A DNA stretch of 10,393 nt from CAZEJK01 sp964512045 (GCA_964512045.1 CAZEJK010000179.1:1-10393); one strand, 5' to 3'; positions 1 through 6,804 are shown, numbered from the stretch's first letter. Numbers and translations are program-made. Notes: generated by a model not told the origin, from the letters alone.

Positions 1-308
1 GACAAGATGTCCGCGGTCCGTCGGAGGGTGGTCGTACAGCGTTCGGCATGCGATTGGACCGCGGACGTCCCGTCCGCAGCGTTGAGCGTGCGACGAGGTC
101 CGATGCGGACAAGATGTCCGCGGTCCGTGCGAGGGTGGGAGCGAGCAGGTTGCGCACGATTCAGCGTCCGATTGGACCGCGGACGTCCCGTCCGCAGCGT
201 TGGGCTTGCAGCGAGGTCGGATGCGGACAAGATGTCCGCGGTCCGTCGGAGGGTGGTCGTACAGCGTTCGGCATGCGATTTGGACCGCGGACGTCCCGTC
301 CGCAGGAG
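1..308. repeat. Array of REP-like GC palindromes in alternating orientation
   Basis: Two related elements alternate. Element A lies at 1-21 (cut by the window edge), 105-128 and 223-246. Element B lies at 53-79, 171-197 and 281-305. Each contains a hairpin with arms GCGGAC and GTCCGC around a 5-base loop (AAGAT in A, GTCCC in B), flanked on one side by GGTCC (A) or GGACC (B). B is therefore an inverted copy of A with a changed loop. Each A and the following B could also pair over about 22 bases, with a mismatched loop, into a larger cruciform. The B-to-next-A spacers (80-104 and 198-222) are both 25 bases and similar to each other. Long open frames across this block are repeat translations, not genes. 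I recall similar GC palindromes scattered in planctomycete, acidobacterial and related genomes, but could not check this here. The array's function is unknown. Confidence 0.85.
226..305. repeat. Near-exact duplicate of positions 1-79
   Basis: Positions 226-305 repeat 1-79 base for base except for one extra T in the run at about 279-281, so the offset moves from 225 to 226. The copy includes the non-palindromic spacer between elements A and B. The middle A-B spacer (129-170) differs strongly from these two. This pattern points to a recent duplication, or gene conversion, of one A-spacer-B unit, rather than independent insertion of three elements. An assembly artefact on repeats is a less likely alternative. 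Confidence 0.9.
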
Positions 309-309
309 T

Positions 310-342
310 GAGCGTGATCCCGGGCTACCCGGGATCACGCTC
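310..342 (-). terminator. Perfect 15-bp hairpin, possible terminator of the minus-strand genes
   Basis: Arms 310-324 and 328-342 are perfectly complementary around the 3-base loop CTA. It lies about 145 bases past the stop codon of the DUF6599-like gene at 486, the last of six minus-strand genes, so it could end their transcription. No run of T follows on either strand, so it is not a textbook intrinsic terminator. It may instead be a transcript-stabilising hairpin or another dispersed palindrome next to the repeat array. A second, shorter hairpin with 8-bp arms and a 3-base loop lies at 383-401. The rest of 343-485 holds nothing I can name. Confidence 0.5.
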
Positions 343-485
343 GGGCTGGCAGCACTGAGAAGCGGAGCAGTCTGGTTGTGGCGGCCCGCGTCTCGCGGGC
401 CATGGGTGGGCGGTTCACGAGCTCTTCAGTTGCCGGTGCCCTCTGCAAGACGGCCCGTGCTGCTCGGCGCCGGCCGACCAGTGCC

Positions 486-1373
486 CTACGGAGAAAGAAA
501 CCCGAGCTGCTCGAGGTAGGCTGTGGTCGACTCGGTGTCCTCGCCACCGGCAACGCCGAGGAGGCGGCCGTCGGGGCCCTGGACGACGGCGACCTGGCCG
601 GTGTACGGCACGTCACGGACCAGTGCCGGGGTGTCTCCGATCGTCTCGGTGCGCCACGTCTCGAGACCGGCGAGCTGCTCCCATCTGGGCCCATCGCCAC
701 CCATGGGGGGAAGCATGACGAAGCCGATAAACGTGGTTGCGCCGTCCTGGCTGCTGTACGTGGCATGCAGGCACTCCGTCATCTCGGAGAGCCCGAGGAG
801 CCCTTCCTTGGTGTAGGCCAGGCTGTTGGCCACCATGCGCTCGTCCGGCAGCACCGAGAGCTCCGAGGGGAGGCTGTCATCACCAGGAAGCGCTGAGGCG
901 AGCTGGCGCAGCAGGTCCGGAGTCCACTCGAGAGCAAGCTCGCCTTCGAGGGCGTCCACCTTCACGTAGAACCTGTCCTTGAGGAGCATCGCCTGATAGG
1001 GAAGGGCCATGCGGGCCTCGGTACCGATGTCGAGAGCCGCCTCGCTTGGTGGGACCTCCGTTCGGTAGATCCCGAAGGCGCTCAGGGGGGTGCTCATCTC
1101 ATACAGGCTGACCGTCACCGTGTGCGTCCCGTCGCTGAGGTCGGCCACACGGAGCTGCTCGAAGCCGTAGCTCAGGTACGCATCGGCCGCTCCGTTGATC
1201 TGCTGATACAGCGACTCGGAGTCGAAGGTGAGCACGTCGCCGACGATGCTCCAGCCGTCGGGAGTGGGGAAGCTCGAGGCTGTATCGGGCGCCGTGTCAC
1301 GTTCAGATCCCGAGCAGGCAACCGCAGCGGCGAGCAGGAGTCCAAAGGTCATCAGCTGGCCGTTTCGAGTCAT
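486..1373 (-). CDS. DUF6599-like lipoprotein
   Basis: The protein has 295 residues. A short hydrophobic signal ends in a lipobox (A-V-A then Cys20), so it should be lipid-anchored on the outer side of the cytoplasmic membrane or in the outer membrane. The body matches the pattern I know for DUF6599: YQQINGAADAYLSYGF at about residues 56-71, LSAFGIYRTE at 97-106, and RFYVKVD at 134-140. The family has no established reaction. The start at 1373 is supported by GGAGAG a few bases upstream; a second Met at residue 8 is less well placed. It lies 48 bases after the iron-sulfur aldo/keto reductase on the same strand, so the two are probably co-transcribed and may act together in the envelope. The family assignment is from recognised motifs, not from a search. 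Confidence 0.8.
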   Translation of the reverse strand: MTRNGQLMTFGLLLAAAVACSGSERDTAPDTASSFPTPDGWSIVGDVLTFDSESLYQQINGAADAYLSYGFEQLRVADLSDGTHTVTVSLYEMSTPLSAFGIYRTEVPPSEAALDIGTEARMALPYQAMLLKDRFYVKVDALEGELALEWTPDLLRQLASALPGDDSLPSELSVLPDERMVANSLAYTKEGLLGLSEMTECLHATYSSQDGATTFIGFVMLPPMGGDGPRWEQLAGLETWRTETIGDTPALVRDVPYTGQVAVVQGPDGRLLGVAGGEDTESTTAYLEQLGFLSP

Positions 1374-1376
1374 GGT

Positions 1377-1391
1377 CTCTCCAGTTCCTCC
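1377..1391 (-). promoter_or_regulatory. Ribosome binding site of the DUF6599-like gene
   Basis: Two purine-rich sites read on the minus strand: GGAGG at 1391-1387 and GGAGAG at 1382-1377. The second is at normal spacing from the ATG at 1373 and decides that start over the internal Met at residue 8. Confidence 0.6.
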
Positions 1392-1421
1392 AGTTCGTGC
1401 AGTGTCGCAGTGTGCCGAGGC

Positions 1422-2837
1422 CTACGCCAGGGTCAGTAGGGTGTGGGCCGTGAGCATCTGGGCCTGGACCGAGACGTGGTGGGGGCATACAGCCGTGCAC
1501 GGCGCGGCGCACGACGCGCACAGCGCGGCGTTGGCGGTGCCGAGCCTCGCGTACTTGCCCATGGCGTGCTTCTCGCGGCCGTGGTTGGCGAAGTAGTACG
1601 CGTACCGCATGATGGTGTTGACCGGGAGCTCGTGCGGGCAGGCCACGAGGCACTCTGTGCAGTTGTGACGGCACGAGTGCGCATCGAAAGCGAGCCGGTA
1701 GGTGTCAAGGACCGCGGCGGCAGCGAGCGAAAGGGACGTGCCCGAAAGCGGGAGAAACCGGTCCACCGCATCGAAGTCACCCAGACTGAGACAGGCCGTG
1801 TGCATGGCATCGTCCTGGAGCACCCACTGCACGCTCAACCGGTGCAGCTCCTGCTCGTTGGTGATCCCGTGCTCTCGCATGAACGGCTCGGTCTTCTTCT
1901 TGGCTTCCTGCTGGTCGGCGATCCAGCTCCGGATCCGTTCCTCGGCCTTCTCGAGCGATACGCCGCGCTTCTTCATCCGCTCGATGTAGTCCGCGTAGTC
2001 CTTCGTTGGATGGTCGGGATCGTACGGGTCCACTTCGAGCACGCCCGGTCGCGTCTTCATGGCGGTGGTTCCGACGTTGGCTGCGCGGCACGCCTCGAGC
2101 ACGACGTCGGACTCGTCATGGTTCATGAAGTTGTGGACCAGCAGCATCAGGTCGAACCGGCCGTCTTCGGCGGCCGTGACGAGCACCTTCTCCATGCTGT
2201 CGCCGCCGCTGTCGCGCGGGCCGTGGGAGGAGACGCCGATGTGCTTGAGGCGTCCGTCGGTCTTCAGACGACCGACGGCGGCGTGAAAACCGGTGTGGTC
2301 GAGCAGAGCGACGTCCGTCACGGAGTGCATCAACAACCCGTCGACGGTCTCCAGCCGGAGCCGCTCCTGACACTTGGAGAAGCGGTCGAGGATCTCGTCC
2401 TCCGTGGAGTCTTCCTTGATCTGCAGCTTGGTGGTGACGAAGACCTTGTCACGGTCCATGTGCTGCAGTGCCTCGCCGAGCCGGCGCTCCTCGTCGCCTT
2501 CGCCGTAGCTCTCTGCGGTATCGAAGTAGTTCACGCCCCGGTCGTAGGCGTACCGCAACACGTTCGGCTCCTTCGCTGCCGTGCCCATCGACAGATCCGA
2601 GACCTCGAAGCCCGTGCGGCCGAGGGTGCGGTAGCGAGCGATCTTCGCGGGTGCGCCGTCCGTCGCGCCGGCAGGTTGCTGTGTCTCAGAGCCGTCGACC
2701 TCTCGCCGCTCCTGTTCGGGCGAGTCAGGCTCCTTCGAGCATCCAGCGAGCGTCGTCAGCCCGACGCCGGCAGCCGCCACACTGCTGTCTCTCAGAAACC
2801 GTCGCCGCGACACGGAAGGTTGGGGCTTTTCGGACAT
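1422..2837 (-). CDS. Tat-exported iron-sulfur aldo/keto reductase lipoprotein
   Basis: The protein has 471 residues. The N-terminus carries a twin-arginine signal (SRRRFLRD, residues 10-17), a hydrophobic stretch and a lipobox LAGC ending at Cys33, so it looks like a Tat-exported lipoprotein. Residues about 66-380 form an aldo/keto reductase barrel with the full catalytic tetrad visible: Asp106 and Tyr111 (FDTAESYGEG), Lys137 (TTKLQI) and His171 (GLLMHS). A charged helical insert lies at about 280-325. The C-terminus has two ferredoxin-like cysteine sets, Cys389-393-396-400 and Cys440-443-447-451, each ending in CP, expected to hold two [4Fe-4S] clusters. The start at 2837 has GGAGG at 2848-2844; the open frame runs upstream to 3341 but only antisense to normal coding of the next gene. 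The substrate is unknown. It lies between a flavin monooxygenase and a DUF6599-like lipoprotein, and is probably co-transcribed with the latter. Confidence 0.93.
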   Translation of the reverse strand: MSEKPQPSVSRRRFLRDSSVAAAGVGLTTLAGCSKEPDSPEQERREVDGSETQQPAGATDGAPAKIARYRTLGRTGFEVSDLSMGTAAKEPNVLRYAYDRGVNYFDTAESYGEGDEERRLGEALQHMDRDKVFVTTKLQIKEDSTEDEILDRFSKCQERLRLETVDGLLMHSVTDVALLDHTGFHAAVGRLKTDGRLKHIGVSSHGPRDSGGDSMEKVLVTAAEDGRFDLMLLVHNFMNHDESDVVLEACRAANVGTTAMKTRPGVLEVDPYDPDHPTKDYADYIERMKKRGVSLEKAEERIRSWIADQQEAKKKTEPFMREHGITNEQELHRLSVQWVLQDDAMHTACLSLGDFDAVDRFLPLSGTSLSLAAAAVLDTYRLAFDAHSCRHNCTECLVACPHELPVNTIMRYAYYFANHGREKHAMGKYARLGTANAALCASCAAPCTAVCPHHVSVQAQMLTAHTLLTLA

Positions 2838-2843
2838 CAACGA

Positions 2844-2848
2844 CCTCC
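2844..2848 (-). promoter_or_regulatory. Ribosome binding site of the aldo/keto reductase
   Basis: GGAGG on the minus strand, six bases before the ATG at 2837. It fixes the start directly before the twin-arginine signal and rules out the longer upstream frame. Confidence 0.8.
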
Positions 2849-2868
2849 ATCGCTCGTTCAGTTGCGGC

Positions 2869-2893
2869 AGTGTAACACCGTGACCGCATGCCC
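2869..2893 (-). promoter_or_regulatory. Possible promoter of the aldo/keto reductase gene
   Basis: In the 65 bases between the monooxygenase stop and the reductase start, the minus strand reads TGTTACACT, an extended -10-like element with the hexamer at 2874-2869. A weak -35-like GTCACA lies about 19 bases upstream. This would give a leader of roughly 25 bases containing the ribosome binding site. It is weak evidence; the reductase may instead be read through from the monooxygenase gene. Confidence 0.3.
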
Positions 2894-2902
2894 TGTGACG
2901 TT

Positions 2903-4075
2903 TCACTCGCCCGGAAGGGAAGGCATCCGGCCCATGGCGAACAGCTGCGCCATGCGTGAGGCGAGCGGCGACCGGAGGAGCGCCGACAGCACCGCGTCCC
3001 GCGGTTGCGGCCATCGTCGAGGCCGGCCCAGCCACATGTAGGCCTCGGCGCGCCGAATGGCGCGGGTCGCCGAGATCCGACTGATCCGCTCGTACTCCGC
3101 CAGCGGTTCTGAGGATCCGGCGTCGAGAGCTTTCCGAAGTGTGACGGAAAGCGACCAGGCATCGCGCCAGCCGAGGTTGAGGCCCTGACCGCCGATCGGG
3201 CTCGTGATGTGCGCGGCGTCGCCCGCCAGCAGCGCGCGACCGGAGACGAAGCGGTCTGCCACGTAGCGCTCGGCTGTGAACGCGGTCAGCCACCGCGCTG
3301 CAGCTGCTGCGATGTCCCGGCCGGTGCGGCTGGCGACGCATCGGTCCAGGTGCTCTCTACGGTTCTCCTCTTCTGTGGTGTCTCGCGGAACGCGACAGAC
3401 CCACCGCCGGAGGCCTCCGGAGATCGGTAGCGACTCCACGACGCCGTCGCGGTGGAGGTAGATCGCGGCGTCGGACTCCAGGTCCGTCGTGTCCTCGAGA
3501 TCGCCCATCAGGTACTGGTCCGGGTACGGACCGCCGCGGAACCGGACGCCCATCGCAGTGCGCACCGTGCTGCTCTTGCCGTCGCAACCGACGACGTAGC
3601 GAGATCTCACCTGAAGGCCGTCGCCGTCCGAGCGGGTGCACGCTACCGTGACACCGTCGGTGTCGAGTTGCACCTCGCGGACGTCGACCTCGCGCCTGAG
3701 CACGTGGGGGGCGAGCTGCTGCAGGCGCTCCTCCAAGATGGTCTCGGTGACGGGTTGTGCGAGCGAGAGGATGAATGGGTACGGTTTCGGGAGACGATCG
3801 AAGGTGATGACGCCGAGCAAGCGGCCGCTGCCAGACAGTGCACGCCCGCGTCGGACGGCGACGCCCTCCGCGATCAGGCGCTCGGCGATGCCGAGGTGCT
3901 CGAACAGCCGGAGCCCAGCCGGATGGATTCCGATGGCGCGAGGATGCGGCTGCGGCCTGCTCCGGCGCTCGAGGACCAGACACTCCACGCCGTGCAGTGC
4001 CAGGCTGCACCCCAGGAACAGCCCCACCGGCCCGCCGCCAACCACCGCCACCTGCGTCGTGAGCGTGTCCGCCAT
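2903..4075 (-). CDS. FAD-dependent group A monooxygenase (p-hydroxybenzoate hydroxylase fold)
   Basis: The protein has 390 residues and should be a cytoplasmic flavin enzyme that uses NAD(P)H and O2 to hydroxylate an aromatic or other small substrate. Motifs are in the usual order: the dinucleotide-binding VVGGGPVGLFLG (residues 11-22) with Glu36 closing the Rossmann strand, RAIGIHP (46-52), the DG motif VVGCDGKSS (161-169), and the GD motif LLAGDAAHITSPIGGQGLN (283-301). It lacks the extra C-terminal domain of longer family members such as many rifampin or phenol monooxygenases. The ATG at 4075 directly precedes the flavin-binding strand but has no clear ribosome binding site; the longer frame to 4324 adds only unlikely sequence. 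It lies 251 bases from the upstream gene, so it may have its own promoter. Its substrate cannot be told. The glycosyltransferase and TetR genes upstream suggest a natural product or xenobiotic. Confidence 0.92.
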   Translation of the reverse strand: MADTLTTQVAVVGGGPVGLFLGCSLALHGVECLVLERRSRPQPHPRAIGIHPAGLRLFEHLGIAERLIAEGVAVRRGRALSGSGRLLGVITFDRLPKPYPFILSLAQPVTETILEERLQQLAPHVLRREVDVREVQLDTDGVTVACTRSDGDGLQVRSRYVVGCDGKSSTVRTAMGVRFRGGPYPDQYLMGDLEDTTDLESDAAIYLHRDGVVESLPISGGLRRWVCRVPRDTTEEENRREHLDRCVASRTGRDIAAAAARWLTAFTAERYVADRFVSGRALLAGDAAHITSPIGGQGLNLGWRDAWSLSVTLRKALDAGSSEPLAEYERISRISATRAIRRAEAYMWLGRPRRWPQPRDAVLSALLRSPLASRMAQLFAMGRMPSLPGE

Positions 4076-4326
4076 CGTGGTCTCGATGGTAGTACGCTCG
4101 TCCGCAGTCCGGTAGGGAGCGAAAGCTGTTGACGCTGACAGCGTGAGGAGCTTCTCGACGACCGAGCCGATGGGAGCACTGCCGGCCCCGGTCCCTGTCG
4201 CGGCCCCGATCCCGACAGCCGGTTGCCGGGGCAGGTCCCGGTGCCAGGGCCGGGTGGTTTGGTTGCGGCCCGCGGCCGCGTGAGGGGATGATCTGCCCCG
4301 CCGGGTTCTCTGCTGGCGCTGCATCC
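4076..4326. other. 251-base gene-free gap before the monooxygenase
   Basis: The gap is very GC-rich, with small hairpins at 4195-4218 (arms CTGTCG and CGACAG) and 4265-4279 (arms GCGGCC and GGCCGC), and the 13-bp palindrome at 4132-4144. The hairpins could end transcription of the preceding hypothetical gene but have no T-run. I found no convincing -10/-35 pair for the monooxygenase. This gap divides the minus-strand block into two likely transcription units. Confidence 0.5.
4132..4144. promoter_or_regulatory. 13-bp perfect palindrome upstream of the monooxygenase
   Basis: ACGCTG and CAGCGT flank a single central A. It lies 57 bases before the monooxygenase start codon, a fitting place for an operator. 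It does not resemble the palindrome over the TetR gene start at 6800-6824, so a shared regulator is not supported. The match could be by chance in GC-rich DNA. Confidence 0.3.
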
Positions 4327-4827
4327 CTACAACGGCACCTCGATTCCGAGACGGACCCGCAGTACGGCGAGGTCGAGATCCGGCCAGAGCTCGTACTCGA
4401 GGCCGAGGAGCGCCGTCGGTCGTCCGCCTGTTGGGATCAGAATGGCAGCGGCGAGCGCTGTGCCGAGCTCGGTGTCGCTTCCATCGACGAGCTGCCCGCT
4501 GGCGTCACGGAGCAGGGTGCCTGCGGGGTCGCTGAAGTCTGCGACCTTCCCCGATGCGGACAGCAGCCAGCGGATGTCGCCGTCTCCAAGCTCGCGTTCG
4601 AGGACAAACGCGAGCGCATCGACGCTGCGAGAGCGCTCGTTACCGGGCGTGGTGATCCAGACCGAGCGCACGCGGGACTCCCAGGCAGTCGTCTCGAACG
4701 AGGCACCGATCCGAAGGCCACTGGTGCCGATCCGGCGACGCATTCCGATCTCGACGAATGGGACGTTGCCGAGCTGCAGGTCGTCGCCGCCCGGCGCACC
4801 CGGAGTCGCGCCACCAGCAGCGACCAC
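4327..4827 (-). CDS. Hypothetical beta-strand-rich protein, possibly a truncated outer-membrane barrel
   Basis: The protein has 166 residues from a GTG at 4827. I do not recognise a named family. Alternating hydrophobic and charged or small residues are frequent (FVEIGMRRRI, LRIGASFE, DALAFVLERE), and it ends in strands such as LLGLEYELW and RVRLGIEVPL, much like the C-terminal half of an outer-membrane beta-barrel. No signal peptide follows the GTG. The frame stays open upstream through 4828-4893, into the 3' end of the glycosyltransferase gene, with no ATG and no ribosome binding site at usable spacing. It may therefore be a 3' remnant of a longer gene, a gene with a non-standard start, or a translated small protein. 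It lies 44 bases after the glycosyltransferase on the same strand. The frame is more likely coding than the overlapping plus-strand frame because of its protein-like pattern. Confidence 0.55.
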   Translation of the reverse strand: MVAAGGATPGAPGGDDLQLGNVPFVEIGMRRRIGTSGLRIGASFETTAWESRVRSVWITTPGNERSRSVDALAFVLERELGDGDIRWLLSASGKVADFSDPAGTLLRDASGQLVDGSDTELGTALAAAILIPTGGRPTALLGLEYELWPDLDLAVLRVRLGIEVPL

Positions 4828-4871
4828 CGCGAGCCACGTCGAGCCCTTACTGCAGTCGAGCGCCCGCCTGG

Positions 4872-6143
4872 TCAGGCGAACGTGACGCTCGGTTCAGCGG
4901 GACTGGTCGCCTTCGATGGCTGCACCAGCGACTCGAGAGCATCTGCAGCCGCCCGTTCGCCTCCGGCGTGGGCGAACGATTCGGCGATGCGATCGGCGCC
5001 ACCGCGCATCGCGCGTGCGGCCTGAGTCGCTGACGCCAGAGCGTCGGCGTCGAGGCGCTTCGGCAGCAGCCGGACCCCAGCGTGTGCATGCTCGACCCGG
5101 CGAGCCACCTCGAGCTGATCGCGTCCGAACGGTACGACGACGACCGGGACGCCCTTGGACAGGGCCCGCTGCGTAATCCCCATGCCGCCGTGGCAGACGG
5201 CGACTGCGGCGCGATCGAGGATCGGGTCGTGAGAGATGAACCGTTCAACTCGGCAGTGGGGGCTCGAGGCGTGCGCGAGCTCCTCCGGAGCGTAGGCCGC
5301 ACTCGTGGCCACGACGAAGAGCCCCTGATCGGGGAGGCTCGCCAGCGCCGAGTCGATGAGGGCACGGTCGCTCTGGCGCTCGGTGGAGCAGGTGACAAGG
5401 GCGATCGGCCGATCGATCTGGTCGAGCCAGTCGGGTGTCTCCGCCGGCGGCGCCCAAGTCGCCGGACCGACCAGCCTGAAGCTCTCCGGCCACTGCTTCC
5501 GCGGGTACTCGAAGGGCTCGGCGGTGAAGTAGAGCACCAGCGGTGGGCGCAGCGGGAGCTGGGTGAGGTGAGTCAACCTCTCGAGCCCGAGACGTGTTCG
5601 CGGGGCGTTGATGCGCGGTAGCGCCACGTGGTTGAGCTTGGCGAACAGGAGCGTGCCGATCGTCGTGTCGCGGGCTCGGCCGATGGGACCAGTGGAACGG
5701 GCGAGCCCAGGGCCGAACGGTGGGACACCAGGGGCCGGCAGCAGGGTGAAGTACGGCTGGAACACGGCCCACGGTAGCCCGGACGCCTCGGCTGCGGCCT
5801 GTGCGCCCCAGCTGTTGGTGTCGATCAGGAGAGCGTCGGCACGCGTTTCGCGGGCTGCGACGAGCAGGTCGTCGACCTCGGCGACGGCGCGATCGCCGAA
5901 CGTCCTCATCGCCAGGTCGATCGCCTGAAGCGGGTTCGACGCGTGCCAGTCGTCGAGCTCACGGCTCTCGATCTCGGCTGCAATCGGCTCGGCATCCAGC
6001 CCCAGGGAACGGACACGCTCCACCTCCGGGGCCATCGTTCGCACATGGATCTCGTGCCCGCGGGAGCGCAGCTCGAGGGCGACGCCAATGACGGGAAACA
6101 GGTGGCCCCGGGCCGGCGAGGTGTAGATGAGAATCGAAGCCAT
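4872..6143 (-). CDS. Family 1 glycosyltransferase (UGT/macrolide glycosyltransferase type)
   Basis: The protein has 423 residues with a GT-B fold and should transfer a sugar from a nucleotide sugar to a small lipophilic acceptor in the cytoplasm. The N-terminal half begins YTSPARGHLFPVIGVALEL, where His14 is the expected catalytic base; Asp108 (LLIDTN) is a plausible partner. The C-terminal nucleotide-sugar site spans about 300-345, with RFISHDPILDRAAV, HGGMG at 318-322 and RDQ at 341-343, a recognisable donor-binding motif. Length fits antibiotic-inactivating and natural-product glycosyltransferases. There is no signal peptide. Its ATG follows the TetR stop after a single base, so translation is probably coupled and both come from one transcript. 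Together with the regulator this looks like a substrate-inducible detoxification pair. A biosynthetic role cannot be excluded, but no other biosynthetic genes are seen. Confidence 0.94.
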   Translation of the reverse strand: MASILIYTSPARGHLFPVIGVALELRSRGHEIHVRTMAPEVERVRSLGLDAEPIAAEIESRELDDWHASNPLQAIDLAMRTFGDRAVAEVDDLLVAARETRADALLIDTNSWGAQAAAEASGLPWAVFQPYFTLLPAPGVPPFGPGLARSTGPIGRARDTTIGTLLFAKLNHVALPRINAPRTRLGLERLTHLTQLPLRPPLVLYFTAEPFEYPRKQWPESFRLVGPATWAPPAETPDWLDQIDRPIALVTCSTERQSDRALIDSALASLPDQGLFVVATSAAYAPEELAHASSPHCRVERFISHDPILDRAAVAVCHGGMGITQRALSKGVPVVVVPFGRDQLEVARRVEHAHAGVRLLPKRLDADALASATQAARAMRGGADRIAESFAHAGGERAAADALESLVQPSKATSPAEPSVTFA

Positions 6144-6144
6144 C

Positions 6145-6804
6145 TCATACTCGGGTGGGTGAAGACGTCAGCCCGTTGAGGAGCTCGAGCATCACCGCGA
6201 CCACCTCGGACTCGTGGAGCCCGAGGTCGCGGCGGAGCAGCTTCCATGTGCCGAGATCGGTGGCGGCGATCGCGGCGTAAAGGGCTCGCTGCCGCTCGGC
6301 CCCTTGACGGCCTTCCAGCGCGCCGCCACAGTGCCGCTCCACCCACTCCCGGTGGACCTGACGGCCCAGCTCGACGACGCGGCGAACCTGTCCGAACAGC
6401 TGCTCCTGAGCCACGAAGTTGAGCACCATGTCACCGTCGGTCTCATAGTGGTGCACGAGTGCCGCGATCGCCGTGTCCAGCCCAGCGTCCTCCGGGACGT
6501 TGCGGGAGGACACGATCCTCGGTCGCTCGCGCTCCACCAGCGCCGCGAACAGCTCCTCCTTCGAGCCGAACCGCCGGATCACGGTCTGCACGGTGCATCC
6601 ACTGGCCTCGGCGATGCTGCGCAAGGTGACGCGGTCGAACGGCTCCCTGGAGAACGCCGCGAACGCCGCGTCGAGGATCGCTTCGCCGGTCGCTCGCTCG
6701 GACTCGGCTCGGGCGTGCTTGCGGTACGGGCGGGGTCCTGGAGCCTCGGCTACAGAGGCGTCCAGCGTGTGTTGTGCTGTGCGGACGTCGTCGGCTGTAT
6801 TCAT
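6145..6804 (-). CDS. TetR/AcrR-family transcriptional regulator
   Basis: The protein has 219 residues. A TetR-type DNA-binding domain spans about residues 37-90: AILDAAFAAFSREPFDRVTL, then the helix-turn-helix IAEASGCTVQTVIRRFGSKEELF at 64-86. The rest is helical and divergent, as expected for the ligand-binding and dimer part. A disordered stretch of about 35 residues precedes the domain. The ATG at 6804 is the only in-frame ATG before the domain; it has no ribosome binding site, so a leaderless or weakly translated message is possible. The open frame continues to 8076 antisense to the kinase, but this is not coding. It heads a same-strand unit with the glycosyltransferase and is divergent from the kinase. 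A 25-bp palindrome covers its start codon, suggesting self-repression relieved by a ligand that the glycosyltransferase may modify. Confidence 0.93.
   Translation of the reverse strand: MNTADDVRTAQHTLDASVAEAPGPRPYRKHARAESERATGEAILDAAFAAFSREPFDRVTLRSIAEASGCTVQTVIRRFGSKEELFAALVERERPRIVSSRNVPEDAGLDTAIAALVHHYETDGDMVLNFVAQEQLFGQVRRVVELGRQVHREWVERHCGGALEGRQGAERQRALYAAIAATDLGTWKLLRRDLGLHESEVVAVMLELLNGLTSSPTRV

Noticed and set aside
1..308. CRISPR array
   Set aside because: The repeats alternate in orientation and the spacers between them are themselves repeated, unlike unique CRISPR spacers. No cas genes are present.
1..308. Integron attC sites
   Set aside because: Unit length near 118 bases, palindromes and GTTGAGC or GTTGGGC fitting GTTRRRY are suggestive, but no AAC occurs in the block, so the partner RYYYAAC core is absent, and there are no cassettes or integrase.
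7..519. 170-residue plus-strand open frame
   Set aside because: It translates the repeat array, is Arg-rich and repetitive, and overlaps the end of the DUF6599-like gene.
1443..3041. 532-residue plus-strand open frame
   Set aside because: It is antisense to the aldo/keto reductase, whose complete motifs and ribosome binding site are clear; the plus frame has no recognisable motif.
2838..3341. N-terminal extension of the aldo/keto reductase
   Set aside because: The added sequence overlaps the monooxygenase gene and lacks protein features, while the ATG at 2837 has GGAGG and begins a Tat signal.
4288..5025. 245-residue plus-strand open frame
   Set aside because: It overlaps the glycosyltransferase 3' end and the strand-rich hypothetical gene in antisense, and has no domain-like sequence.
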